This document shows positions 34,595-43,939 of a stretch of DNA of 47,960 nucleotides, in pieces. Location of the stretch: contig NZ_KB894220.1 in NCBI RefSeq assembly GCF_000374405.1, positions 1 to 47,960 of the forward strand, in the 5' to 3' direction. The first letter of the stretch is position 1, and every line of letters starts with the position of its first letter. A model generated the notes under the pieces. That model was not told where the DNA came from and made no database searches. It was given only the letters and a program-made list of their open reading frames with translations. The stretch is from Riemerella columbina DSM 16469 (lineage in GTDB: Bacteria; Bacteroidota; Bacteroidia; Flavobacteriales; Weeksellaceae). Both the position numbers and the translations under genes were made by a program.

Positions 34595-36169
34595 ATGGTA
34601 CAAAAGGATACAATTTCGTCATTAAATAATGAAAATTTAGCCAAAGAATTGTCTATTTCTCAGGGTAAAATGCCACCTAATGCGATTGATTTAGAGCGTT
34701 TGGTGATTGGTGCTTTTATGATTGATAAAAAAGCCCTAGACGATACTTATGACCTATTGCTACCAGAGGTGTTCTACGATCCTAGGCATCAGGAAATCTA
34801 TAAAGCCATTATGAAATTATTTGGGGATAATAAACCCATTGATATCATGACGGTAATCCAAGAGCTGAAAAGGCAAGAAAAACTACAAATGGCAGGTGGC
34901 GATGGCTATATCATCGACTTAACAACTGCCGTGGGTTCTTCTGCTCATATTGAGTACCATGCCAGAGTAATTTTAGAAAAGTATATCCTTAGGCGGCTCA
35001 TCAATGTTTCGGCTGGGGTAATAGATAATTCCTACAAGGAATCTACCGATGTATTTGAACTACTCGACCGTGCCGAGCAAGAATTTTTTGATATTACTAA
35101 TGGTACCATTAAAAAAGGATTCGACACCGCCAGCACCTTAGTGAGCGAAGCCATTGAAAAAATTAAAGCCTTAAAAGACAAAGAAGGGCTTTCAGGGATT
35201 CCCTCTGGATTTAAAATGCTGGATAAAGAAACGGGTGGATGGCAAAATTCGGATTTAATTATCATCGCCGCGCGTCCAGGTATGGGTAAGACGGCATTTA
35301 TCCTATCCATGGCGAGAAATATTGCTGTGGAACACCAAGTGCCTATTGCGGTATTCTCTTTAGAAATGGCTTCGGTGCAGTTGATTACGAGGATGATTTC
35401 TTCGGAAACGGGGATTTCGTCAGAGAAATTGCGTAAAGGTCAAATGTCCGATGAAGAATGGCAACGCCTCTTTAATAATGTAGCGGCTTTGGAAAACGCC
35501 CCTTTATTCATTGACGAAACCCCAGCGTTATCCATTTTTGACTTTAGAGCTAAAGCCAGACGACTCGTCATGCAGCACGGCGTAAAAATCATCATGGTAG
35601 ATTACCTTCAATTAATGACTGCAAATGTAGGCAAAGGCGGTAACAGAGAACAAGAGATTTCCACTATTTCCCGTTCCTTAAAAGCGATTGCAAAGGAGTT
35701 GAATATTCCAATCATTGCCCTTTCTCAGTTATCTAGATCCGTGGAAGCTAGAACTAATAAACGCCCACAATTGTCCGACCTAAGGGAATCGGGGGCGATA
35801 GAGCAAGATGCGGATATTGTATCGTTTATCTTCCGTCCAGAATATTACAAAATAGACCTTTGGGATAATGATGAGGAAGGTGCACAGACCAGCACTACCA
35901 ATCAGGCAGAAATCATCCTCGCTAAGCATAGAAATGGAGCCACGGGGGAAGTAAGGCTTTCATTTATTAAAGAAATTGCAAAGTTTGGCGATTTAGACCT
36001 TTATGGCAGTTACCAAGATTCTAATTTTGGACAATTTGAAACTCCGAGCGGTTTTGAAACCATTAGAACAACCGTACAACCCAGTGCGGCTTTTGATATT
36101 CCAGATCACCCAAATCTTTCGGGTTCTTCTATGAACAATCTTGAAGATGATGACACAATGCCATTCTAA
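34595..36169 (+). CDS. dnaB: Replicative DNA helicase
   Basis: 524 residues. The N-terminal dimerisation domain begins MPPNAIDLERLVIGAFMID. The RecA-like ATPase has Walker A in AARPGMGKTAF (about 225-235), SLEMASVQLITRM, Walker B IIMVDYLQLM, and the SQLSRSVEARTNKRPQLSDLRESGAIEQDAD segment. C-terminal LAKHRNGATGEVRLSF completes it. It unwinds DNA at the fork as a hexamer. No intein. It shares one base with rnhA. Confidence 0.97.
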   Translation: MVQKDTISSLNNENLAKELSISQGKMPPNAIDLERLVIGAFMIDKKALDDTYDLLLPEVFYDPRHQEIYKAIMKLFGDNKPIDIMTVIQELKRQEKLQMAGGDGYIIDLTTAVGSSAHIEYHARVILEKYILRRLINVSAGVIDNSYKESTDVFELLDRAEQEFFDITNGTIKKGFDTASTLVSEAIEKIKALKDKEGLSGIPSGFKMLDKETGGWQNSDLIIIAARPGMGKTAFILSMARNIAVEHQVPIAVFSLEMASVQLITRMISSETGISSEKLRKGQMSDEEWQRLFNNVAALENAPLFIDETPALSIFDFRAKARRLVMQHGVKIIMVDYLQLMTANVGKGGNREQEISTISRSLKAIAKELNIPIIALSQLSRSVEARTNKRPQLSDLRESGAIEQDADIVSFIFRPEYYKIDLWDNDEEGAQTSTTNQAEIILAKHRNGATGEVRLSFIKEIAKFGDLDLYGSYQDSNFGQFETPSGFETIRTTVQPSAAFDIPDHPNLSGSSMNNLEDDDTMPF

Positions 36170-36648
36170 TGACGATAGAAATTTATACAGACGGAGCGTG
36201 TAGTGGAAACCCTGGCAAAGGAGGCTATGGCATCGTGATGCGAGTGCCTGAAAAAAATTACGAAAAAACATTTTCCCAAGGTTATAGAAAAACCACAAAT
36301 AACCGTATGGAGCTACTCGCTGTTATTGTCGCATTAGAAAAAATCAACAGTCTCAATCACAACATTCATATCTATACCGATAGTAAATATGTAGCCGATG
36401 CGGTCAATAAAAACTGGATTTATGGTTGGGTAAAAAAAGGCTATAAAAAAGTAAAAAATCCAGATTTATGGCAACGCTTTATACCTTTATATAAAACTTA
36501 CCAACCTCAGTTCCATTGGATAAAAGGACACAACGGACACCCAGAGAATGAACACTGTGACCAATTGGCCGTTGCTGCCACCAATTCTAACAACTTATTG
36601 ATTGACGAAGGCTACGAGCAATCAAATATTTCGGGGTTATTTGATTGA
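36169..36648 (+). CDS. rnhA: Ribonuclease HI
   Basis: 159 residues, removes RNA from RNA/DNA hybrids. The acidic active site is visible: YTDGACSGNPG (D8), NNRMELLAV (Glu), YTDSKYV (Asp), ENEHCDQLA (final Asp). TAATG links it to dnaB, a functional pairing in replication. Its end overlaps the convergent hydrolase gene by 12 bases. Confidence 0.96.
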   Translation: MTIEIYTDGACSGNPGKGGYGIVMRVPEKNYEKTFSQGYRKTTNNRMELLAVIVALEKINSLNHNIHIYTDSKYVADAVNKNWIYGWVKKGYKKVKNPDLWQRFIPLYKTYQPQFHWIKGHNGHPENEHCDQLAVAATNSNNLLIDEGYEQSNISGLFD

Positions 36649-38016
36649 TTTTATCCATTCTACAATGGTATTAAGCACTGTGGGTGCCATGGTTTCTTTA
36701 ATTTGTGCATACTCCATAGGCGAGCCTGTAGTGGCTGTTTGAAAGAGATGATTCAGTTGGTCAAAGGCGATGATTTTAAATGATTTGTGGTGATTTTTTT
36801 CTAAAATCGCACGAATGCCTTCCAAATTTTCTTTTGAAGCAACTTGCTTGTCCAATCGACCATTGAGCGCCAAAACAGGACATTGCACTTTGGATAAATA
36901 CGCTTCTGGATTGAATTGGATGAAATACTGAAACCAAGCCGATTGAAGCATTTTGACTAATGAAGTGTATTGTATTTCTAATTGTTGTTCGTTTAATTGA
37001 TTGTACATCGCATAGAAATCACTTTTAAAATGTTTATCCAAATCCACAGCAAGGTCTGTTCCTTTATAATTAATGATAAAATCGTATAGTTTTTCATTAA
37101 ACTTGCTACTTTGGAGTTGCATTTCTTTAGATAAACCACTATCTGCCAATATAGCTTGATTTTGTTGTAACATCAATTGTTTGATAGGAATTCCAGGTGC
37201 TGCCATAAGTACTATGAAATGAATTTCTGGCATTTTAGATGCCACCATTGGGGCAACCATTCCGCCTTCGGAATGTCCGATAAGTCCAATGTTTTCGAAG
37301 CCATTTTGTTGTAAATAATTTACTGCCGAAGCAATATCGCCAGCGAAGTCTTCGGTTGTTGGGTCGTCTTTCCCTTTTTCTGAGCCTCCAATACCTCTAT
37401 CGTCCATACGAAGTGAAGCAATGCCCTTTTTGGCCAAAGCATCGGCAATCACTAAAAAGGGTTGATGCCCAAAAAGTTCTTCATCACGATTTTGAGAGCC
37501 ACTTCCCGTAATAGATACGACAATGGGTTGTTTTTTATCGAAATTTTTGGGTGTGGTGAGTGTTCCCGCCAAAGTGTTTCCTTCGATGATGTTTTTGATG
37601 ATTACCTCTTTGTTGTCATAAGGAAAAGGTGGTTGTGGCGTTTGCGGTCGGTTTAATGCACTTTCGTTGGCTTTTAAGCGTTTTAATTTTAATGGTAAGT
37701 GCATACCATTTTGAATAAATGTTCCTTCGATGATTTCATCTGTGATTTTTGCTTTGTATTGAATCCCAATATTCGAGGCGTCGAAAATAATCGAATCGTT
37801 GCGAACAATGGTGTTTTGAATAGGAATATCTTTTGCTCCTTGCATTGGGCTATCCATAGTGCTTCGGTACTGATTTTCTTGATTTTTAACATGAAAAATC
37901 AAAGGTAATTTGGTACCCATAACTTGTAGTTCTCCTTTCCAATCGCCAATAGGGTTTTGTGCAAATAGGAATTGAAAACTAACGATTAAACTGATAATAA
38001 GACTGACTTTTTTCAT
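36637..38016 (-). CDS. Secreted alpha/beta hydrolase (serine aminopeptidase-like)
   Basis: 459 residues. A signal peptide (MKKVSLIISLIVSFQFLFAQ) sets the start at 38016, 24 codons inside the longest frame. Residues 22-125 form a beta-rich DUF3887-like or lipocalin-like lead (GDWKGELQVMGTKLPLIFHV). The hydrolase core has VVSITGSGSQNRDEELFGHQPF, RMDDRGIGGSEKG, nucleophile GHSEGG, an Asp in ALNGRLDKQV and His in DQLNHLFQ. Substrate unknown. It overlaps the membrane gene by 4 bases (ATGA); last of the operon. Confidence 0.85.
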   Translation of the reverse strand: MKKVSLIISLIVSFQFLFAQNPIGDWKGELQVMGTKLPLIFHVKNQENQYRSTMDSPMQGAKDIPIQNTIVRNDSIIFDASNIGIQYKAKITDEIIEGTFIQNGMHLPLKLKRLKANESALNRPQTPQPPFPYDNKEVIIKNIIEGNTLAGTLTTPKNFDKKQPIVVSITGSGSQNRDEELFGHQPFLVIADALAKKGIASLRMDDRGIGGSEKGKDDPTTEDFAGDIASAVNYLQQNGFENIGLIGHSEGGMVAPMVASKMPEIHFIVLMAAPGIPIKQLMLQQNQAILADSGLSKEMQLQSSKFNEKLYDFIINYKGTDLAVDLDKHFKSDFYAMYNQLNEQQLEIQYTSLVKMLQSAWFQYFIQFNPEAYLSKVQCPVLALNGRLDKQVASKENLEGIRAILEKNHHKSFKIIAFDQLNHLFQTATTGSPMEYAQIKETMAPTVLNTIVEWIKSIK

Positions 38017-38585
38017 GATAATATAAAGGTTTGAGTGAGTGAATTCATAATAAATAGGATCACAAAAAACAAAACGATATGAAACCATTTTTTAGTATTG
38101 GTAGCGGTGCGAAATCCGTTGAATAGCAAGGCTATATTCCAAACAAGCAAAGGCAACATCGCTAAACTAAAAATGGTAACGAGTAGTAAATCGGTGGTGT
38201 TTTTCATTATTTCGGCTGGGTTTTGTGCTGTGTCAGCAATGGTTTTTATTGCTTCGTCAATAGCCGGAATACTTGTAATCAACACCATCAAAATTGTTGG
38301 GATTAGGGAAATGGCTATGGTCTGAAAAATATCAATCCAGCGGGTTTTGGAATTGAAAAGTTTGCCGAGTGTATAGAATATTACTATAGTGGTAGCAATG
38401 ACCAACGAATTGTTGATAAAAACTTCTTTCCAACTATTGGCATAAGTCAAATGAAGGATTCCGTCCATTTTGATAGAACCTATCAGGCATGCAGCATAAA
38501 ATAATATCAAGGCACTTATCGACCAAAGGGTGAGTTTTTGGTCGGATAGACTTGCGAAAGAATTCCATAGTGTTTTGATTTTCAT
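38013..38585 (-). CDS. Integral membrane protein, Yip1-like
   Basis: 190 residues with about five hydrophobic segments (20-37, 55-72, 88-106, 135-152, 165-187). The layout resembles Yip1-domain membrane proteins found between DUF2089 and hydrolase genes in Flavobacteriia. No enzyme motif is seen. It is joined by ATGA overlaps to both neighbours, including the frameshifted DUF2089 gene upstream. Confidence 0.65.
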   Translation of the reverse strand: MKIKTLWNSFASLSDQKLTLWSISALILFYAACLIGSIKMDGILHLTYANSWKEVFINNSLVIATTIVIFYTLGKLFNSKTRWIDIFQTIAISLIPTILMVLITSIPAIDEAIKTIADTAQNPAEIMKNTTDLLLVTIFSLAMLPLLVWNIALLFNGFRTATNTKKWFHIVLFFVILFIMNSLTQTFILS

Positions 38586-38844
38586 GATTTTTTATTTTTG
38601 AGTTGTTGAATTTTTTCTATTAAATCGTCCATTTTGTTTCGCATGGTGGGATAGGATAATTCGGCTTGTTTTGCCATTTCTTTGATGCTACCAAGTTGAG
38701 TATAAAGGCTTGCTCATCTCTCGAAAGTTGTAAATACAAGGGCAAATCGTAATTGCCACGAATGATGGTTTCGCAATGGGTGCAAGTTAATTCGCTTACG
38801 CGAAGGGCAGCATCGCAACTGGGACATTGTATGGGTAGTTTCAT
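38582..38844 (-). pseudogene. DUF2089 zinc-ribbon regulator, frameshifted
   Basis: The N-terminal part is clear DUF2089: two Cys pairs in CPSCDAALRVSELTCTHC, then GNYDLPLYLQLSRDEQAFIL. After about residue 50 (near 38688-38700) this frame leaves the family. Another frame then gives GSIKEMAKQAELSYPTMRN followed by KMDDLIEKIQQLKNKKS, exactly the helix-turn-helix end expected, and its TGA overlaps the next ATG as ATGA. A few codons that normally precede GS also seem missing, so a small out-of-frame deletion is likely. It could alternatively be an assembly error. Confidence 0.8.
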
Positions 38845-39044
38845 TATATCAAAAATTATTTTTCATAAAGTTAAAAATAATTTTAATTATGTTAAAATTT
38901 ATTTTTGTTTTTATAATTTAAAATTTTTAATGATTTGATTATTAAATGATTGTAATGTCACATTAAAACAAAGAGAAAGTAGAAAAAATTTAAAACGGCA
39001 TTTAAAACACTTTCTTATATATCAGTTTTTAATAAAAATTTAAT

Positions 39045-39052
39045 TAACTTTG
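39045..39052 (+). promoter_or_regulatory. -7 element of the antitoxin-like gene
   Basis: TAACTTTG, 16 bases before the ATG at 39069. Confidence 0.45.
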
Positions 39053-39068
39053 AAAAAATATTTATCAT

Positions 39069-39290
39069 ATGAACACTTCAATAATCAGTGCTGAAATCAA
39101 CAACTCGGATATTCAATTATTAGAAGAGTTATTGAAAAAATTTAAAGCAAAAGACATTAAAATAGAAGATAAGAATATCGAGGTTCATCAATCGGTTTTA
39201 ACCGAATTAAATAAAAGATGCGAAGATGTTGATAATATGGTGGATGATACCGCTGTACAGGAAAAGGCTATGAAAATATATATCAAATAA
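39069..39290 (+). CDS. Antitoxin-like small protein
   Basis: 73 residues, acidic and helical. It starts MNTSIISAEINNSDIQLLEELLKKF and continues with a short linker and a second acidic helix ending in KAMKIYIK. Small proteins of this shape precede RelE/ParE-type toxins in Flavobacteriia. The last codons read into the AT-rich tract where the toxin start lies, so the true C-terminus may have changed. Partner toxin is broken. Assigned by context and size, no firm family. Confidence 0.5.
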   Translation: MNTSIISAEINNSDIQLLEELLKKFKAKDIKIEDKNIEVHQSVLTELNKRCEDVDNMVDDTAVQEKAMKIYIK

Positions 39291-39599
39291 AATGGCATCC
39301 TTTAGCAGAAAAAGAATATTATGATATTTTAAAATATTGGATTGAACACAATCAGTCTATACTTATGCTTTAAAAATAGCTTCAGAATTAGTTAAAAATT
39401 TAGAAATACTAAGGGTGAATCCTTATTCGGGAGTAATATTATTGGAACTAAGAATAACATTAAAAGAATACTTATACTTAAAAACTTCAGTATTTATTAT
39501 TTAATATCGGTTAAAACTATCAAAATTATCATGTTTTCAGATAATAGAGATAATCCAGATAAACTCAATACATCTTTTCGAGGGTCAAGAAATTTCTAA
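39270..39599 (+). pseudogene. RelE/ParE-type toxin remnant
   Basis: Three reading frames in turn give one toxin-like protein. Frame 1 from about 39281: YQIKWHPLAEKEYYDILKYW. Frame 2 from about 39358: YALKIASELVKNLEILRVNP. Frame 3 from 39429 to the stop at 39597: NNIKRILILKNFSIYYLISV, then FSDNRDNPDKL and SFRGSRNF. The shifts lie at 39273-39282 (an AT run after ATG AAA), 39352-39362 and 39427-39436. Blocks match the ParE/RelE order (HPLAExEYxDI, NPxSG, DxRDNPxKL). The toxin is dead unless the sequence is wrong. Confidence 0.72.
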
Positions 39600-39774
39600 T
39601 AAATAATAGAGTATACCCAAATTTAAGAAATTAGAACCTATATATTAGACCTTAGAAGTGAGAGATTAGAAATTAGTGGGGATTATAAAAAATAGGCAAT
39701 AAGTTCCATAGCGTAAACATTTGCTTTTCTATAAAAATATCCTCAAGTTTGCAAAAGGATTTAAGGTTTAGCCG
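39600..39774. other. Short gene-free stretch
   Basis: A/T-rich; no gene or clean promoter motif is seen. It probably carries the exonuclease promoter. Confidence 0.4.
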
Positions 39775-40980
39775 ATGTATGCCATTTTAGATATCGAAAG
39801 TAACGGCGGTGCGTACCGCAAAGAAAGCATTATAGAAATTGCCATCTATCAGTTTGATGGTCATAAAATTACCGACCAATTTAGCTCCATGGTAAATCCC
39901 GAAGCCGAGATTTCACCTTTTGTACAAAAACTAACGGGCATCACTCCAAAAATGGTAAAAACCGCACCTAAATTCCATGAATTAGCCAAAAGAATCATTG
40001 AGATTACCGAGGATACGACCTTGGTGGGGCATAATGTGGATTTTGATTATCGAATGTTAAAACAATCCTTTAAGCAGTTGGGTTACGACTTTCAACGCAA
40101 TACCATAGACACCATTCCTCTAGCCCAAAAATTGATTCCTAATGAAGGAAGTTACTCCTTGGGAAAGTTGTCTAAATCTCTAGGATTTCCCATTGCCGAC
40201 CGGCACCGTGCCGCGGGTGATGCTAGAGCAACATTGGATTTGTTTAAACTTTTGTTGAGTAAAGACGAGTCCCAAGAAATTATCCAGCAACATCAGCAGG
40301 AAAATAAGTCTAAAAGTTATATCAATAAAATTAAATCCCTAACGGAAGACTTGCCCGCTACAAAAGGCATCGTTTATTTTCAAAATAGAAAAGGGGATAT
40401 TTTGCACACCGAGTATGCCGATGATATGTTTAAGTTCGCAAAAAAAATATTTCACTCGCCATCTAAAAAATGGGTAAAAGTCCAAAATCAAACCGAGCAT
40501 ATCTCTTATGATTTAGTGGCTACGGAATTGCTGGCGGCGCTTATCATCAACACTAAACAACTTTCTTCTGATGTACATTTTCCTTATGGTTTGACTTTTG
40601 AGCAGGGACATTGGGCGGTTCGTAAGCATATCAAATACCCTATTCTTCGTTTTAAAACGATTTCCCAAGCCAAAAAAGCCTTAAACTACATCGAAAACAA
40701 ACCGTTTTCGGAATTAGAATTATACGACTTAGTGAATGTTAAAGATAAAAATATCTTACTGACAGGCACGGGACGCACCAGAGGCGAAAAATCTTTTATC
40801 TTCATTGAACATGGCACTATTACGGGCTATGGCTTTTATGATTGGTTTTCGCAAATCAGCACTCGAGAAAATATTATGAAACGCTGTATTATTGTATCCG
40901 AAGTTCCCAAAAGTTTATGGTACGAATTCCAGCTTTCTTTATTAAAACAAGAGTTTAAAATCCAAGCAATACCCGATTAG
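39775..40980 (+). CDS. DnaQ-like exonuclease fused to a degenerate UvrC-like GIY-YIG half
   Basis: 401 residues. Residues 1-165 are a DEDDh exonuclease: YAILDIESNG (metal Asp/Glu), LVGHNVDFDYRML, and HRAAGDARATLDLF with the final His/Asp. Residues ~200-275 follow the layout of the UvrC N-terminal nuclease (KGIVYFQNRKGDILHT, then VATELLAALIIN) but lack the YVG and the catalytic Arg. The rest is uncharacterised. Full fusions are DNA repair or proofreading enzymes; this one probably keeps only 3'-5' exonuclease activity. Its stop overlaps the convergent TPR gene. Confidence 0.8.
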   Translation: MYAILDIESNGGAYRKESIIEIAIYQFDGHKITDQFSSMVNPEAEISPFVQKLTGITPKMVKTAPKFHELAKRIIEITEDTTLVGHNVDFDYRMLKQSFKQLGYDFQRNTIDTIPLAQKLIPNEGSYSLGKLSKSLGFPIADRHRAAGDARATLDLFKLLLSKDESQEIIQQHQQENKSKSYINKIKSLTEDLPATKGIVYFQNRKGDILHTEYADDMFKFAKKIFHSPSKKWVKVQNQTEHISYDLVATELLAALIINTKQLSSDVHFPYGLTFEQGHWAVRKHIKYPILRFKTISQAKKALNYIENKPFSELELYDLVNVKDKNILLTGTGRTRGEKSFIFIEHGTITGYGFYDWFSQISTRENIMKRCIIVSEVPKSLWYEFQLSLLKQEFKIQAIPD

Positions 40981-42356
40981 TTTTCTTTGCGCTTTTTGGT
41001 TTTAGAGCCTTTTACTTCATCTTTTATAAATGGATATTTTTGTAGCATGTCTTGCGCTAACTGAGGTTCCATAGTTAAGGCAATGGCTAAATTTTCCCGA
41101 GCTTCCAAACGCTTACCTAAATTAAAATAGGCATTGCTTAGTTGATAAAATAATTCAGCTCTGTTATGAATTTTTAAGGCGTCATTTAGCGCGGTTACTG
41201 CCTCTTGATAATGTTCTACCAGCATCAGTACTTCCGAATACGCATACCAATTATAAAACCTATTGGGTTCTCCTTCCACTAATTTTTTAAGGCATTCTAA
41301 ACTTTCCTCAAATTGCTGAGCATCAATATATAAAAATGCCAATCGCTTTTGGTAATCTAAATTGTCTTCATTAAGAGAAGTCGCTTCCTTAGCAAAATGC
41401 AATGCCTCGTGCATCCTTCCCATCTCTTCGTAGAGATAAGATTGTTCCATCATCGAAAGATAAAACTGTGGGTCTTCTCTAAGCGACTGTTGGAATGCCT
41501 TCATCGCTAAAATCGGTTGCTGATTTTCCTTGTGACAAAGTCCAATACGATAATAGGTATAAGCCTTAGTGTATTCCATTTCCAACATTTCAAAATAGAC
41601 CAAGATAGCATTATCCCAATCTTTCAAGGCTTCATAGCAAGCAGCTTTGTTAGCATACACCCCTACCGATTCTGAATTGATAGCTAATAAATAATCAAAG
41701 GCACGAATGGCTTCTTCATAATTTTTTCTATTGAAATGAAATTGCCCCAACTCAAACCAAGCGGTTTCAGAAAAAGGAAATTCTTCAATATAATGTGTGA
41801 TAAATTCTAACGCCTCTTCGTTTTTGTTAAGTTTATTAAAACAGAGTATTGTATTTTCCAAAGCATAATCATCCTGAGGGTCGTTTTTAAGTGCCAGTTG
41901 ATAATGCTTTAGCGCGTTAAAAGGGTCGTCTAAATTTACATATTCATCTGCGATAAAATTATGCAAAAAGTTTTCTTCTTCGTTAAAAGATAAGGCTTTT
42001 TCACAATACTCAATGGCGCGTTTGGAGTTTCCATGTACGGAATAATATTTCGCACAACATACTAATAAATCCGTAGTCTCCAGACCTATACTTTGTAATT
42101 CTTTGATTAATTTTTTAGCATCAGTATAGCGTTGAAGTTCTAACAGAACCTCTAATTTTTTTGTTTTAATATCGATAGAATGCGGGTGCAGTTGCAAGCC
42201 ATAATTAACCGCCATTTCTGCAAAAGAAATATCTCCTAGCTCTAGATAATGGATGATGATTTCCTCCAAATCTCCCGTATCAAAATAACGCTCCTCGTTA
42301 TTTTCTATCATTTCCTCGAATTGTCGAGCCAACTCGTTTTCAAAAAATTCTTCCAT
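40977..42356 (-). CDS. Tetratricopeptide repeat protein
   Basis: 459 residues of TPR helices, for example AIEYCEKALSFNEEENFLHNFIADEY, NALKHYQLALKNDPQDDYAL, EEAIRAFDYLLAINSESVGVYANKAACYEALKD. At least nine repeats cover about 35-440, with a charged C-terminus (KGSKTKKRKEN). No signal peptide, so cytosolic scaffold. The start is the ATG at 42356 rather than the GTG four codons upstream. It follows glmM on the same strand after 32 bases. Partner unknown. Confidence 0.88.
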   Translation of the reverse strand: MEEFFENELARQFEEMIENNEERYFDTGDLEEIIIHYLELGDISFAEMAVNYGLQLHPHSIDIKTKKLEVLLELQRYTDAKKLIKELQSIGLETTDLLVCCAKYYSVHGNSKRAIEYCEKALSFNEEENFLHNFIADEYVNLDDPFNALKHYQLALKNDPQDDYALENTILCFNKLNKNEEALEFITHYIEEFPFSETAWFELGQFHFNRKNYEEAIRAFDYLLAINSESVGVYANKAACYEALKDWDNAILVYFEMLEMEYTKAYTYYRIGLCHKENQQPILAMKAFQQSLREDPQFYLSMMEQSYLYEEMGRMHEALHFAKEATSLNEDNLDYQKRLAFLYIDAQQFEESLECLKKLVEGEPNRFYNWYAYSEVLMLVEHYQEAVTALNDALKIHNRAELFYQLSNAYFNLGKRLEARENLAIALTMEPQLAQDMLQKYPFIKDEVKGSKTKKRKEN

Positions 42357-42388
42357 ATTATAACTCACTAATTGGCTATCAACAATTT

Positions 42389-43774
42389 CTAAGCCAATAT
42401 AGATTTTATTTCTGCTATTATTTTATCCGCCAATACCTCTGCTTCCTCTTGAGATTTGGCTTCGGTATAGATACGAATGATAGGTTCTGTATTAGATTTT
42501 CTAAGGTGTACCCAATTATTTTCAAAGTCGATTTTCACCCCATCTATGGTAGAAACTTTCTCATTTTGGTATCTGGATTTCATTTGTTCTAGTAGGGCGT
42601 CTACATCAATATCTGGAGTTAATTCTATTTTCTTTTTGCCCATAAAGTACGCTGGATAAGTCGCTCTTAATTCCGAAACGGTTTTGTTTTCTTTTGCTAA
42701 ATGGGTTAAAAACAAAGCGATTCCCACTAAAGAATCTCTGCCATAGTGCAAATCTGGGTAGATGATGCCACCATTGCCTTCCCCACCAATTACGGCATTT
42801 TCAGCTTTCATCAAACTGACTACATTCACTTCCCCAACGGCGCTGGCTTTATAATCAGAATCTAATCCTTTGGCAACATCTCTTAGCGCACGGCTCGAAG
42901 ATAAGTTAGATACGGCCACCCCTTTTTTATGTCTTAAAAGATAATCTGCTACGGCGACTAAAGTATATTCTTCGCCAAACATTTCCCCTTTTTCATCAAT
43001 GAGGGCTAATCGGTCTACATCTGGGTCTACAACAACACCTAAATCAGCATGTTCTTTTTTTACCAACTCACAAATATCAGTAAGATGTTCTTTTAATGGT
43101 TCTGGATTGTGTGGGAAATGACCATTAGGTTCACAGTACAATTTCACAACTTCACAGCCTAATTTCTCTAGTAACTGAGGAATAGCCAAACCACCCGTAG
43201 AATTTACCGCATCTAATACTACTTTAAATTTTTTCTCTTTTATAGCCTCGGCATCTACCATGGGTAAGTCCAAAATTTGCTTAATATGAATATCAAAGGC
43301 GTCATCACGCGTAGTATAGGCGCCTAAATCATCTACTTCGGCATAATTAAAATCTTCACTTTCGGCAAGGGCTAAAACTTTAGCGCCATCATCACCGCTG
43401 ATAAACTCCCCTTTTTCGTTAAGAAGTTTTAGTGCGTTCCACTGTTTTGGGTTGTGAGAGGCAGTTAAAATAATCCCGCCATCTGCATTTAATTCTGGCA
43501 CCATAATTTCTACCGTTGGTGTAGTGGAGAGTCCCAAATCAATGACATCTATTCCCAAACCTTGTAAAGTGGCTACCACTAAAGATGATACCATAGCTCC
43601 AGAAATACGGGCATCTCTACCAATAACTAAAGTCAAATCCTTTTTGTTTTTGGTATTTTGTAACCAAGTTCCAAAGGCTGAGGTAAACTTAACCACATCT
43701 AGCGGAGTTAAATTATCGTCTACCTTTCCTCCAATGGTTCCTCTAATTCCTGAAATTGATTTAATTAATGCCAT
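42389..43774 (-). CDS. glmM: Phosphoglucosamine mutase
   Basis: 461 residues. Converts glucosamine-6-phosphate to glucosamine-1-phosphate for UDP-GlcNAc. The phosphoserine loop is TASHNP (S106), the metal loop VVDPDVDRLALID, the sugar loop GGEGNGG and the phosphate site RKSNTEPIIRIYTE. The N-terminus (MALIKSISGIRGTIGG) is typical of Bacteroidota members. Phosphomannomutase activity is the main alternative. Confidence 0.92.
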   Translation of the reverse strand: MALIKSISGIRGTIGGKVDDNLTPLDVVKFTSAFGTWLQNTKNKKDLTLVIGRDARISGAMVSSLVVATLQGLGIDVIDLGLSTTPTVEIMVPELNADGGIILTASHNPKQWNALKLLNEKGEFISGDDGAKVLALAESEDFNYAEVDDLGAYTTRDDAFDIHIKQILDLPMVDAEAIKEKKFKVVLDAVNSTGGLAIPQLLEKLGCEVVKLYCEPNGHFPHNPEPLKEHLTDICELVKKEHADLGVVVDPDVDRLALIDEKGEMFGEEYTLVAVADYLLRHKKGVAVSNLSSSRALRDVAKGLDSDYKASAVGEVNVVSLMKAENAVIGGEGNGGIIYPDLHYGRDSLVGIALFLTHLAKENKTVSELRATYPAYFMGKKKIELTPDIDVDALLEQMKSRYQNEKVSTIDGVKIDFENNWVHLRKSNTEPIIRIYTEAKSQEEAEVLADKIIAEIKSILA

Positions 43775-43819
43775 AGTGTTGATGTATTACAGTGTTTAAT
43801 TTTAATTAAATTCTTTATG

Positions 43820-43827
43820 CAAAGGTA
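43820..43827 (-). promoter_or_regulatory. -7 element of glmM
   Basis: Minus strand TACCTTTG, 45 bases before the glmM ATG; a TTG lies 16 bases upstream. Confidence 0.55.
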
Positions 43828-43904
43828 ATGATTTTTGTTTTACCAAAAGGGATGAAATTTGAGGTTTTAATGACCTTATTATTCCGATAACTCATAAAAT
43901 TTTG

Positions 43905-43912
43905 TATCTTTG
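43905..43912 (+). promoter_or_regulatory. -7 element of the GreA/B-like gene and sulfide operon
   Basis: TATCTTTG, 27 bases before the ATG at 43940. It probably drives the four-gene run to 47240. Confidence 0.5.
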
Positions 43913-43939
43913 TTATCTCAACTTTTATAATAAAATACA

